Shown: positions 8,804 to 17,350 of the stretch, piece after piece
How the letters are laid out: the number at the start of each line of letters is the position of its first letter
Numbering within the stretch: position 1 is the first letter of the stretch
Origin: JADKIH01 sp031367345
GTDB taxonomy: Bacteria; Bacteroidota; Bacteroidia; AKYH767-A; 2013-40CM-41-45
Direction of reading: 5' to 3'
NCBI GenBank assembly: GCA_031367345.1
Contig: JANLPR010000078.1
Span: forward strand, 1-30,594
DNA length: 30,594 nt
The notes under the pieces: model-generated
What the model was told of the DNA's origin: nothing
The model's database searches: none
The model's input: only the letters and a program-made list of their open reading frames with translations
Made by a program: the position numbers and the translations under genes

Positions 8804-9279
8804 AATATTTTTTAACCATCCTATTTGCTGTATTATTTTTTTCGTCAGCCTACCCTCAGAACGAACTTAAGTTTTGCAAAGCTGTAGAGAAAGATAATTT
8901 TAGAAAAGTTGAACGGATCTTCAAAAGAGAAGTCAATAAAAGAAAATCAGGTTTTCAATACGACAATGGCCCGGGAAGTGGCATTCAAACTACACATCAA
9001 TACACCTTCGATACATTAACTGCATGGCTTAAAAATATGCCTTGCATTGAAGATGCTTATTGGGACAAATGTGAAATAAAAATAGCGATCTATCCAGGCT
9101 GGACCAATATTGGAGCCAAATTTAAATCACCCTCAGGTGTAAAAGAAAAATGTTTTTCAATCCAAATGGGGACTACCGGAACAGTAAACATTTTTGGATG
9201 GAAGCCCAAATTGTGTAAGGCAAAAAATAGTTTAGTCTACAAAAAAATGTTTGACAGCGCGGGATTTATAGATCGTTAA
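8800..9279 (+). CDS. Small secreted protein of unknown function
   Basis: The 159-residue protein has a clean signal peptide (MKYFLTILFAVLFFSSAYPQ). The mature part contains FCKAVEKDNFRKVERIFKRE, a charged helix, and then a mixed domain with four cysteines (in FCKAV, MPCIED, DKCEIK and EKCFS, plus LCKAK) that could form disulfides. It has no sorting domain, so it should stay periplasmic or be attached by its partner. It overlaps the previous gene by four bases. No family was recognised. Confidence 0.7.
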   Translation: MKYFLTILFAVLFFSSAYPQNELKFCKAVEKDNFRKVERIFKREVNKRKSGFQYDNGPGSGIQTTHQYTFDTLTAWLKNMPCIEDAYWDKCEIKIAIYPGWTNIGAKFKSPSGVKEKCFSIQMGTTGTVNIFGWKPKLCKAKNSLVYKKMFDSAGFIDR

Positions 9280-9321
9280 AAACAAAACTGCGCTGATTTG
9301 ATTAAGAAAAAATAATCGCCA

Positions 9322-10779
9322 TTATTCTTTTATAACTTGATATGATTCCATCGTATCCCCAAGTATTTTAAGGACATAAAATCCGCTGTTCAATTCACCA
9401 ACATAAATACTTTCTCCGCTTTTTAATTCCCCATCGAGGACTACAGAACCCAGTACATTTATCATTCTAAATTTTTTATTAAACCCGTTGTCATTGTATT
9501 TTACATAAAGAAAATCATGAATAGGCAATGGGTATACTACAACACTATTGCCGACTAATTCACCTACTATATTTATTGGACTTACAATAAGTTCTACATC
9601 CGAAGAAGTGTCTACACAATTTCCAACAGTTACAATGCATCTTACATGCATACTGTCATTTGCTAGAGTTGTAGCAGCTACCAAAAAGTTATTTGTTAAA
9701 CTTCCAAAAAATTGCCCGCTATCAATCAGATCTACAAAGCCAAAACCGGACTCAACTTGCCATTGAAAGACGGCATTGCTGTCTGAAGAACTGATAATAA
9801 AATGTGCATCATCACCTTCAATGACGTTAATCGACGATGGCTGCGAATTGATTATTCCAAAGTTCTGAGCATTCAAAAATGATATAGCAAAATTAGAAAT
9901 TGGCCAGCGCCAATATTGAAACAAAGGCGTTAAATTCTGATTGGCAGCTTGTGATGCTGCAATAATAAAATTATCGACTGCGTCTTGTGTGCTTATAGAA
10001 TTAGGGCGTTGCCACGCCTTTTTCCAAACATTTTCGACCCAATGATTGCTACAGTAATTGTCTCTCAAATAAAAACAAAATGAAGCAAATAAATCTGTAG
10101 CACCCAAACTTGATCCAGGTACGCCTTGTCCTATTCCTAAAGTGTTTGACCAATTCAAAGTCGTATCCGCCATATAAGATGGTAATAATCCGATGACGTT
10201 ATTTTTGAACTGCGAAAAAGTCCACGCATTGAAAGGCGCTCCTTGAACATTCGCCGCTTCCATTGCCATAAATCGCATAAAAACGGCATAGCCTGTAGCG
10301 ATAGGATCATTGGTTTGATAATTTAATTTATCGGCATAGAACCAAAAATTTCTTCCAAGCTCATAAAAGGGAACTTGATCGTATAAGTTTTGCGTTAAAA
10401 TATAATTATAACAATTATAAAAATAACTAGTCTGAATTTCAATTCCTGTTGTTCCTAAATAACCACAACCGGCACCGCACGTATTTTGTACTTCGGCAAT
10501 TGTAGAACGATTATTAATATATGTTCCACCGGTATTAAAGTTAGGCTCTCGGCCGGTACATAATGAATAGTAATTATATGCAGTATCCATTTTATAAACC
10601 CATTCATACATTGTAGCAGAATCTAAGGTATCAGTATCAGCCAACAACATTATTTTATTGCCTTGCCATGAAAATAAAGATAATGGTGCACCTTGAAAAG
10701 AAATATAATTTTGTGGACTCTGACTAAAAACAGAAAAAACGATCATCATCATTATGAATAAAGAGGAAAATAATTTCAT
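9322..10779 (-). CDS. T9SS-exported protein with degenerate metallopeptidase-like motif and Ig-like domain
   Basis: I chose ATG 10779 over a TTG two codons upstream because it gives a compact signal peptide (MKLFSSLFIMMMIVFSVFSQ). Residues about 50-310 form a domain resembling gluzincin peptidases of the M60 type. The segment VPFYELGRNFWFY (residues 136-148) aligns with an HExGHNF zinc motif, but both zinc histidines are replaced (Y139, R143) and the glutamate is kept (E140). A second acidic site, E174 in MAMEAANV, could match the third ligand. An Ig-like domain follows (about 315-405, with a Cys pair in VRCIVTVGNC), then a T9SS sorting domain (VVVYPLPIHDFLYVKY to YQVIKE). It may be a binding pseudo-enzyme, or its family may use another motif. 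Confidence 0.75.
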   Translation of the reverse strand: MKLFSSLFIMMMIVFSVFSQSPQNYISFQGAPLSLFSWQGNKIMLLADTDTLDSATMYEWVYKMDTAYNYYSLCTGREPNFNTGGTYINNRSTIAEVQNTCGAGCGYLGTTGIEIQTSYFYNCYNYILTQNLYDQVPFYELGRNFWFYADKLNYQTNDPIATGYAVFMRFMAMEAANVQGAPFNAWTFSQFKNNVIGLLPSYMADTTLNWSNTLGIGQGVPGSSLGATDLFASFCFYLRDNYCSNHWVENVWKKAWQRPNSISTQDAVDNFIIAASQAANQNLTPLFQYWRWPISNFAISFLNAQNFGIINSQPSSINVIEGDDAHFIISSSDSNAVFQWQVESGFGFVDLIDSGQFFGSLTNNFLVAATTLANDSMHVRCIVTVGNCVDTSSDVELIVSPINIVGELVGNSVVVYPLPIHDFLYVKYNDNGFNKKFRMINVLGSVVLDGELKSGESIYVGELNSGFYVLKILGDTMESYQVIKE

Positions 10780-10829
10780 AAACAAATGGCTTTAACAATA
10801 AAAAATTAAACTAACAATTTAAACTTGCA

Positions 10830-11243
10830 TCACTTATGCGCCGTCCCGGTTCTTGTTTCAATCGTCTGACCATCATCTACCGTATAGTTGAACGTAATAA
10901 TGTTGCTTGCAATACTCCCCGAACCATCATATCGATCACTCCCAATTAATGTGCTCTGCATTGTTAAATTAACGCCACTGACAGATGCTGCAATGTAGGC
11001 TGTATTACCTGTCAAATCAAAGTTTCGCAAAAGAATTTGATCGGGCGCCGAATTACTTGCAGTAATCGTTAACGTAAAATTTAATTGACCCGAAGGCCCT
11101 GTCGTTGTTGCAATCCATGTTCCAACAAATTTATCACGATCAGAAGTGGATGTGGTTACAGTATCCGTCTTTGTACATGCAATCAAAAATAATGTGATTG
11201 CCGCAAAGAATAAAACTGATCTAATTATTTTTTTACTATTCAT
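10830..11243 (-). CDS. Small lipoprotein, lipocalin-like
   Basis: The 137-residue protein has a lipoprotein signal peptide with a good lipobox (FLIAC, cysteine near residue 23) followed by a threonine- and serine-rich linker. The mature part starts with FVGTWIATTTGPSG, resembling the first strand of small Bacteroidota lipocalin-like lipoproteins, and continues as alternating beta strands. It lies 20 bases after hutU and 50 before the T9SS protein, all on the minus strand, so it may be co-transcribed with both. The ligand is unknown. Confidence 0.75.
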   Translation of the reverse strand: MNSKKIIRSVLFFAAITLFLIACTKTDTVTTSTSDRDKFVGTWIATTTGPSGQLNFTLTITASNSAPDQILLRNFDLTGNTAYIAASVSGVNLTMQSTLIGSDRYDGSGSIASNIITFNYTVDDGQTIETRTGTAHK

Positions 11244-11263
11244 TGTAATTTTATTTGTTCTAT

Positions 11264-12946
11264 TTATTTCAAACGCTCCTTAATATCAAGACGAAATTGC
11301 CTTGCTGTATCTTTTGCTATATCATAACCGGCATCTGCATGTCGTATTACTCCCATTGCCGGATCATTATGCAAAACACGTTTCAATCGACGTTCTGCAT
11401 CTGCCGTACCATCTGCCACTATCACCATGCCGCTATGAATACTATAGCCCATTCCTACTCCTCCACCATGATGTAATGAAACCCAACTTGCGCCACCTGC
11501 TGTATTGATTAATGCATTTAATATTGGCCAATCAGCTACCGCATCGCTGCCATCCATCATTGCCTCTGTTTCTCTGTTAGGAGATGCCACCGATCCCGTG
11601 TCGAGATGATCTCTACCTATTACTATTGGAGCTTTCACTTTTCCACTCTTCACTAATTCATTAAATGCAAGTCCAGCTTTTTCGCGATCGCCCATTCCCA
11701 ACCAGCAAATTCGCGCCGGCAATCCTTGAAACGCAATTCGCTCTCTTGCCATTTTCATCCAACGATGCAACGATTTATTCTCAGGAAATAATTCTAAGAT
11801 CACTTTATCAGTTTCGTAAATATCTTGTGGGTCGCCCGACAATGCAGCCCATCTGAAAGGACCTTTACCTTCACAGAACAATGGACGAATATATGCAGGA
11901 ACAAATCCGGGGAAATCAAATGCATTCTTCACGCCACGCTCTTGTGCTCTTGCTCTAAGATTGTTTCCATAATCGAAAGTTACGGCACCTAACTTTTGCA
12001 ATTGCAACATTAATAACACATGCTCCGCCATTGAATCATATGTCATTTCAACATATCTTTTCGGATCTTTTTCGCGAAGCACATTCGCTTCTTCATTCGA
12101 CAATCCTTCCGGTAAATATCCAACCAACGGATCATGCGCCGACGTTTGATCTGTCAACACATCAGGAATAATATTTCTTTCGATCAATCGCTTCAACATT
12201 TTTACTGCTGTACAAATAACACCAATCGATTTGTTTTCACCTTTTGCTTTGAACTCCAATGCAAGGTCTATCGCTTTGTCAAGATCGGTTTCAATGATAT
12301 CTAAATATTTTGTGTCAACTCTTTTTTGAGCTCGCCATTCTTCAACTTCTGCAGCTAAACATACTCCGTCGGCCATCGTAATGGCTAATGGCTGCGCACC
12401 ACCCATTCCACCCAGTCCGGCTGTCACACATAATTTCCCTTTCAACGATCCATTAAAATGTTGATCGGCCAATGCATTAAACGTTTCATACGTTCCCTGA
12501 ACAATTCCCTGCGAGCCAATATATATCCATGATCCGGCAGTCATTTGACCATACATCATCAACCCTTTTTTCTCCAACTCATCAAACACTTCCCACGTTG
12601 CCCACTTCGGTACCAATTGCGAATTACTAAGTATTACACGAGGTGCATCTTTATGTGTAGGCAAAATTGCAACCGGCTTACCACTTTGAATCAATAACGT
12701 TTCGTCGTCATTCAAATCTTTCAATGCTTTTACGATCAGATGAAAACTCTCAACATTTCGTGCAGCTTTTCCACGACCTCCATAAACAACTAGATCTTCC
12801 GGCCGCTCTGCAACTTCCGGATCTAAATTGTTTAGCAACATTCTTAATGCCGCTTCTTGAACCCACCCTTTACAATTTAATTTCGTTCCGGTAGGAGTAA
12901 CAGATGTTGTTAGGTCTAACTTTTCGTGCGATATTCCTGTGAGCAT
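11264..12946 (-). CDS. hutU: Urocanate hydratase
   Basis: The 560-residue cytoplasmic enzyme converts urocanate to imidazolonepropionate, the second step of histidine degradation, using tightly bound NAD+. The sequence is typical over its full length. It has the early segment LVVYGGRGKAARN, the NAD-binding GLGGMGGAQ (residues 177-185), TDQTSAHDPL and GYLPEG, and the active-site segment PARICWLGMGDREKAG with the catalytic-region cysteine near residue 414. HHGGGVGMGYSIHSG lies near the C-terminus. The ATG at 12946 lies two bases after the stop of the DUF5522 gene. A GTG two codons upstream overlaps that stop (GTGA) and is an alternative start; either way translation is coupled. No other hut gene is in the window. 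Confidence 0.97.
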   Translation of the reverse strand: MLTGISHEKLDLTTSVTPTGTKLNCKGWVQEAALRMLLNNLDPEVAERPEDLVVYGGRGKAARNVESFHLIVKALKDLNDDETLLIQSGKPVAILPTHKDAPRVILSNSQLVPKWATWEVFDELEKKGLMMYGQMTAGSWIYIGSQGIVQGTYETFNALADQHFNGSLKGKLCVTAGLGGMGGAQPLAITMADGVCLAAEVEEWRAQKRVDTKYLDIIETDLDKAIDLALEFKAKGENKSIGVICTAVKMLKRLIERNIIPDVLTDQTSAHDPLVGYLPEGLSNEEANVLREKDPKRYVEMTYDSMAEHVLLMLQLQKLGAVTFDYGNNLRARAQERGVKNAFDFPGFVPAYIRPLFCEGKGPFRWAALSGDPQDIYETDKVILELFPENKSLHRWMKMARERIAFQGLPARICWLGMGDREKAGLAFNELVKSGKVKAPIVIGRDHLDTGSVASPNRETEAMMDGSDAVADWPILNALINTAGGASWVSLHHGGGVGMGYSIHSGMVIVADGTADAERRLKRVLHNDPAMGVIRHADAGYDIAKDTARQFRLDIKERLK

Positions 12947-12948
12947 AT

Positions 12949-13119
12949 TCACTTATTTTTCTTTTTCGTTTTTGATAACTCTTTGAAATTGTATGGACAA
13001 TGTTTACATCCACTTTGACAACAATACCCTCTCTTCAAATGATATTTTTCTGTGAAGATAATATACCCTTCAGGAGATAAATAATAGTCGTCCGGTTCAA
13101 ATTTGTCTTGAATCGCCAT
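12949..13119 (-). CDS. DUF5522 small cysteine-rich protein
   Basis: This 56-residue protein runs from ATG 13119 to TGA 12949. It has YYLSPEGYIIFTEKYHLKRG (residues 12-31), then CCQSGCKHCPYNF (33-45) and a lysine-rich tail. This matches the DUF5522 family of Bacteroidota, which has a conserved FTExYHLxRGxCCxxGCxHCPY core. The cysteines and histidine could bind a metal. The family role is unknown. Its stop overlaps a possible GTG start of hutU, so it is the first gene of that operon. A good -7 promoter motif lies 44 bases upstream. Confidence 0.85.
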   Translation of the reverse strand: MAIQDKFEPDDYYLSPEGYIIFTEKYHLKRGYCCQSGCKHCPYNFKELSKTKKKNK

Positions 13120-13162
13120 AATTTAACACTCAACAACTACAATTGTTTAATTACTGAGAATG

Positions 13163-13170
13163 CAAATTTA
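13163..13170 (-). promoter_or_regulatory. Candidate -7 promoter element for the DUF5522-hutU operon
   Basis: On the minus strand the sequence reads TAAATTTG followed by CA, an exact TAnnTTTG match. It would give a leader of about 35-40 bases before the DUF5522 ATG. No clear TTG at -33 was found. Confidence 0.5.
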
Positions 13171-13345
13171 TCAAAAAAAACAATTCGTAATGGTAGAAAA
13201 TAAATTCATACTGTTTTATTAATCGGCTTAAATCGGCTAAATGATGATTCTTACACTTTAATAGTAATTCGTATAGCTAGGACCAAAACCAATTTTTAAA
13301 AAACAAGACCAAGGCATTTCCAATGATAAATTCTACTTTCGCTAA

Positions 13346-14233
13346 ATGCTTTCAATCAACCGAAATCCATTCTTACAGGAATTTAAATTACCTCAACTTT
13401 TTTCTTCACAAGCTTTGCAAATATTACGCGAAGACTTAGTACATCCATTTACTGGTGGAAATAAATGGAGGAAGCTAAAGTATAATCTTATCGACCTCCG
13501 TGAACAAAACAAAAATACGCTTCTAACTTTTGGTGGTGCATTTTCAAATCATCTTATTGCTTGCGCTTCTGCCGGAAATCAACTTGGAATAAAAACGATT
13601 GGAATAATAAGAGGTGAGGAGGTATTAAATCCTTGTATTAATTACTTGAAAGAAATGGGAATGAACTTACTCTTCGTTTCTAGAGAGGATTACCGAAGGA
13701 AAACAGAATTTGATATTCAACAACTTTGGATTGATGTATTAAAAGAAAAAAAAATAATTAATTCGTACGACAATCTATTCATTTTGCCTGAAGGCGGTTC
13801 CAATCAAGCTGCAGTTTTAGGTACAAGCGAAATGGCGGAACAAATTACCGACAAAATTATTTTTATTGCTGCCGGAACAGGAGCAACTGCTGCCGGAATT
13901 TCTAAAGGTCTAAAACCGGACCAACAACTTCATATAATTCCGGTTTTAAAAGCAGAAAAATTTATGAGTACTGAAATAGCTAAACTTGGTGGCGACCTTT
14001 CCAAAATAATATTTCATCACGATTATCATTTTGGAGGTTATGCAAAAACAACACAGGAATTAACCAATTTTTGTCGTGACTTTTATTTATTGAATCAAAT
14101 CCAACTAGAGCCGGTTTATACGGGAAAAGTGTTTTTTGCGTTACAAGATCTTCTGAAAAAAGGAACCTTTCCTACGAATACAAGTATTACGGCGATTCAC
14201 ACCGGCGGAATTTATCCGTTTTATCCATATTAA
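13346..14233 (+). CDS. PLP-dependent ACC deaminase / D-cysteine desulfhydrase family enzyme
   Basis: The 295-residue cytoplasmic enzyme belongs to the tryptophan-synthase-beta fold (fold type II). The PLP lysine lies in FTGGNKWRKLKYN (Lys40), followed by the substrate loop TFGGAFSNHLIACASAG (residues 61-77) and a phosphate-binding loop, AAGTGATAAGIS, near residue 175. FGGYAKTTQEL and a final ITAIHTGGIYPFYPY are also typical. Family members deaminate 1-aminocyclopropane-1-carboxylate or release sulfide from D-cysteine. Bacteroidota members are usually annotated as ACC deaminase, but the true substrate cannot be read here; desulfhydrase activity is at least as likely. It is at the short end for the family (about 300-340 residues). 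It appears to be a single gene. Confidence 0.88.
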   Translation: MLSINRNPFLQEFKLPQLFSSQALQILREDLVHPFTGGNKWRKLKYNLIDLREQNKNTLLTFGGAFSNHLIACASAGNQLGIKTIGIIRGEEVLNPCINYLKEMGMNLLFVSREDYRRKTEFDIQQLWIDVLKEKKIINSYDNLFILPEGGSNQAAVLGTSEMAEQITDKIIFIAAGTGATAAGISKGLKPDQQLHIIPVLKAEKFMSTEIAKLGGDLSKIIFHHDYHFGGYAKTTQELTNFCRDFYLLNQIQLEPVYTGKVFFALQDLLKKGTFPTNTSITAIHTGGIYPFYPY

Positions 14234-14324
14234 AACAATAAATAATTTATCCTCCTTTTGAATCAATCGTAAGGAAGTATCGTAACAGTAAGAAATATTA
14301 GTAAAATAAATCCGTTTGAACATT

Positions 14325-15341
14325 ATGAAATTACCATCATTACTTTTCTTCGTATTTGCAGGCATAAAAAGTATGCAAGCAGTAGAACCAAAGGCGTCTA
14401 GGATTAAATACATCCTCGAACACAAAGATGATGCTATCCGCGAGATGCAAAAGTCGGGCATCCCCGCTTCCATCACCATGGCACAAGCTTGTTTAGAGTC
14501 GAGCGATGGTCTTAGCCCTCTCGCATTTAATGCAAACAATCACTTCGGAATCAAATGTGCGAATTGGAATGGTCCGAGTTATATACAAGATGACGATACG
14601 AAAGATGAATGTTTCAGAAAGTACACTACAGCGTTAGAGTCGTACGACGATCACACTAATTTCCTTAAAACTCGTCCACGTTATGCATTCTTGTTTGAAC
14701 TTGGATCAACCGACTATAAAGCTTGGGCGAAGGGGTTAAAAAAGGCAGGTTACGCTACAGATCCTTCTTATGCCGATCGTTTGATAAAAATTATTGAAGA
14801 CTTTGAATTACACCAATTAGATCTTGGTCAAACTCCGCAGTTATTTGCTAACTCGAATCCAAAACCTCCCATTTCAAATTCTGAAATCGCTTCAACATCT
14901 AACTCTAACGATGCGGCTATCGCTAACTCAATTCCATCTAACGATAAAAAAGTTTTTGTTCCTTCAGTTGAAGTAGTCGATGCGTTCGCAGGTAGAAGCG
15001 TTAAATTAAAAAACGGTGTTAAGTATGTAATTGGAAGAAGTACCGATACCTACCAAAGTTTGGCACGCGAATTAAATTTGGGTTACTGGCAATTACCAAA
15101 ATACAATGAAACAACTGACAATGCAACTATCACAGAAGGACAGATCGTTTACATTCAGCCGAAAAACAAAGAAGGTGATCGTGTATTTTATATTACTAAA
15201 CCGGGAGATACTGTGAATTCTATTAGTCGCGACTATGCAATTAAAGAAAAGTATATTTATAAATACAATGACTTAAACGAAGGAGCGCAGTTGACTCCCG
15301 GACAAAAAATATTCTTAAAGAACAACAGCTCTAAGAGCTAA
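14325..15341 (+). CDS. Exported N-acetylglucosaminidase (GH73) with LysM domains
   Basis: I chose ATG 14325 over a TTG three codons upstream, giving 338 residues. A short signal peptide (to about residue 19) precedes a glucosaminidase domain (about 22-165). It has the catalytic-glutamate segment MAQACLESSDG (Glu58) and the family blocks NNHFGIKCANWNG, ECFRKYTTALESYDDH and GLKKAGYATDPSYADRLI. A Ser/Asn-rich linker (180-205) follows, then two LysM-like modules: a divergent one at about 232-278 and a clear one at 288-332 (FYITKPGDTVNSISRDYAIK). The enzyme should cleave peptidoglycan glycan strands in the periplasm, with LysM holding it on the wall, and probably acts in cell separation or turnover. 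A hairpin terminator follows the stop. Confidence 0.93.
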   Translation: MKLPSLLFFVFAGIKSMQAVEPKASRIKYILEHKDDAIREMQKSGIPASITMAQACLESSDGLSPLAFNANNHFGIKCANWNGPSYIQDDDTKDECFRKYTTALESYDDHTNFLKTRPRYAFLFELGSTDYKAWAKGLKKAGYATDPSYADRLIKIIEDFELHQLDLGQTPQLFANSNPKPPISNSEIASTSNSNDAAIANSIPSNDKKVFVPSVEVVDAFAGRSVKLKNGVKYVIGRSTDTYQSLARELNLGYWQLPKYNETTDNATITEGQIVYIQPKNKEGDRVFYITKPGDTVNSISRDYAIKEKYIYKYNDLNEGAQLTPGQKIFLKNNSSKS

Positions 15342-15356
15342 ATAAAAAAATTAGAA

Positions 15357-15416
15357 AAAACAAATTTCATCGTGTGTAATTTCAGAACGAAATTCGCATC
15401 AGATGAAATTTGTTTT
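15357..15416. terminator. Bidirectional terminator between convergent genes
   Basis: A perfect 15-base inverted repeat (AAAACAAATTTCATC at 15357-15371 with its complement at 15402-15416) encloses a second small hairpin (AATTTC/GAAATT, about 15379-15394). T-rich tracts occur on both exits. The right arm lies inside the last codons of the minus-strand gene. Confidence 0.75.
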
Positions 15417-16878
15417 GTTTATAGGCTGGTATCAAAATTGTTGATTCATCTATTTGCTTTGCTGAATGAGGCAAGACAGAAACTCTTTCAATTTCATTTA
15501 CCAATACTTCCGTTTTTTGTGCTCCTACTCCATCAGTCGCGGTTACTAATACGGATGAGTCTTCGTTAACGTATTTGTTGTAGACAGAAATAATTTTTCC
15601 ATTTATTACCGAGCTAATATATCCGGAACTAACACCTCCATCATCAACCGAATTCTGGTCTTTGCTAATTACATTTCCCCATAATATTTCTCCGGAAGGA
15701 TTCACCGAGCAAACCATGATATTTCCATAATGGTAGTAATAGTGATAAATGTAACTCTGAATGTAATAATCCCAATACGAACGTTCGGCACGATTAAATG
15801 ATTCTGCCAGTAATGCAACTCCCCCATCTCTACGAACTATCAATCGATCGATCGAATAATTGACTAATTCTCTACTCTTGTTCTCTTTTCGTTCACCAAT
15901 AAATTTTTGCAGGTATGAGGATGGAAATGGAGAGCTCGTTGTTGACAATTGGTTTAAGCTGTCTTCTGAAAAAGAATTATAAAAAATTCCGGCAGTAGAA
16001 TAAGTCGTTCGATCGGAGTAAAATCCTGCAGCTATCACTCTATGATTGTAATTGTCGATTGAAAATCCTACATCTGTTAAAAATTTACTCTCGATCTTTA
16101 TTTCCGAATGAATGAAATTGCGATCGAATGAATTATACCCATGAATTTCATAGTAAACTTCGTCAGGTAACTTTACTCTCTTCTCTGTAGCGTAATGAAT
16201 CCCGAGAACATAAAAATTTCGATCGTTCGAAAGCAATGGCTTCAACGGTATATAATTATTAAATGAAGCATCTATTACCATCTCTTTATTATAAATGGTT
16301 TGAAAAGATGTGTCAAGCAATACAACTTGATAAGATTGAGACTTTTTATCGAGACTCACCTTTCTATAATTGAATGCCATCGATAGCTCATCTTGCGAAC
16401 AAATAATTCCGGGCTTATCGTCTTCATCGAGCTGATTAGCGCTAAACTGATCAATAGGTGTAGCACTTCCTTGCCATTCACCTTTTGAATTCATCGATTG
16501 AATAAAAAAGGAATATGTTTTTGATTTGCGTTCAAATGTATAACTCACCACTACTATTCGTCCACTGTTAAGTTGAACATCAGATATTCGAGCATTTTCT
16601 ATAGATGGCACTAACTGTTTTTCCCAATTCAAATTTAAAGCGACCGAATATTGTTGCAAATAATATTCACGCGATCGAAATCCTGATCGCTCACGATCAT
16701 TTTCCAATGAAAGATTACTCCTCAACAAATAAATATTTTCAAATTCATCAGATCCAAGTATTTTCATATACTTTGCATTTTTATTCTCCCCTAACTCTTG
16801 AGAATATCTTATTGTTTGTGAAGAAACTTCTACAAATGGCATTAGAAATAAAAACAGTTGTATCAAAACATTTCGCAT
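15382..16878 (-). CDS. Exported beta-rich protein of unknown function
   Basis: The 498-residue protein has a signal peptide (MRNVLIQLFLFLMPFVEVSSQ). The mature region alternates beta strands and turns and looks like a propeller: for example ILGSDEFENIYLLRSNLSLE, LNLNWEKQLVPSI and VNPSGEILWGNVISKDQN with SVDDGGVSSGYISS. A tyrosine-rich segment, YWDYYIQSYIYHYYYHYGN, stands out near residue 370. There is no T9SS sorting domain, so it is probably periplasmic or on the inner face of the outer membrane. Similar proteins seem common in Bacteroidota without a known role. It converges on the glucosaminidase gene and shares its terminator; the last codons form part of the hairpin. Confidence 0.8.
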   Translation of the reverse strand: MRNVLIQLFLFLMPFVEVSSQTIRYSQELGENKNAKYMKILGSDEFENIYLLRSNLSLENDRERSGFRSREYYLQQYSVALNLNWEKQLVPSIENARISDVQLNSGRIVVVSYTFERKSKTYSFFIQSMNSKGEWQGSATPIDQFSANQLDEDDKPGIICSQDELSMAFNYRKVSLDKKSQSYQVVLLDTSFQTIYNKEMVIDASFNNYIPLKPLLSNDRNFYVLGIHYATEKRVKLPDEVYYEIHGYNSFDRNFIHSEIKIESKFLTDVGFSIDNYNHRVIAAGFYSDRTTYSTAGIFYNSFSEDSLNQLSTTSSPFPSSYLQKFIGERKENKSRELVNYSIDRLIVRRDGGVALLAESFNRAERSYWDYYIQSYIYHYYYHYGNIMVCSVNPSGEILWGNVISKDQNSVDDGGVSSGYISSVINGKIISVYNKYVNEDSSVLVTATDGVGAQKTEVLVNEIERVSVLPHSAKQIDESTILIPAYKQNKFHLMRISF

Positions 16879-17026
16879 GAAGTAAAGGTATGAAAAATGA
16901 TTTCCTATGTGGTGAAAGAATAAATGAGCTAAGATCTAACTAACTATGCTTTGAAAAAATAAAATGAAAATAAGGACCATGAATAAATAAAAGTGAACCA
17001 CCAATATTAAAGCTAAAAAAAGGAAA

Positions 17027-17242
17027 CTAGTATTTCATCTCCTCATTAAATCCTTTTTGTGATCCCGGCATTCGACTATTAACTACCGACAAAATAAAAT
17101 GCGAAATCAATATGACTGAGATAAACGCAAAAAGATTTTGACCCGTAAGGTTCCAAACTATAAAGCCCAGTACTCCTGAAATAGCAAGTCGTTGTGGCCA
17201 CGTATTGATTAGTTTACGCGTTGCCCGTTTTGTTAATGACAT
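17027..17242 (-). CDS. Small two-helix membrane protein
   Basis: The 71-residue protein has a basic N-terminus (MSLTKRATRKLINTWPQR) and two hydrophobic helices, LAISGVLGFIVWNLTG (about 19-34) and LFAFISVILISHFILSVV (about 37-54), then a polar tail. It is probably an inner-membrane protein. It is divergent from folC, with 108 bases between the starts. No family was recognised; the composition and clean ORF favour a real gene. Confidence 0.6.
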   Translation of the reverse strand: MSLTKRATRKLINTWPQRLAISGVLGFIVWNLTGQNLFAFISVILISHFILSVVNSRMPGSQKGFNEEMKY

Positions 17243-17325
17243 AAAATTGGTATTGTTAGCCTATGCAAGATATTAAATATTTCTACTCCACCAAAAAATT
17301 ACCACTTTTGTATCTCTTTCACTAA

Positions 17326-17333
17326 TACCTTTG
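17326..17333 (+). promoter_or_regulatory. Candidate -7 promoter element for folC
   Basis: TACCTTTG is an exact TAnnTTTG match, 17 bases before the folC ATG, with a TTG at 17308-17310 (15-base spacer, shorter than usual). It implies a very short leader. Confidence 0.4.
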
Positions 17334-17350
17334 TCATCGTTTGTACTACA

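Noticed and set aside
14316..14324. TTG start three codons before the glucosaminidase ATG
   Set aside because: The ATG at 14325 gives a normal signal peptide; the TTG adds only three residues with no support.
14141..14539. 132-codon minus-strand ORF
   Set aside because: It is antisense to the end of the PLP enzyme and the start of the glucosaminidase, both well supported.
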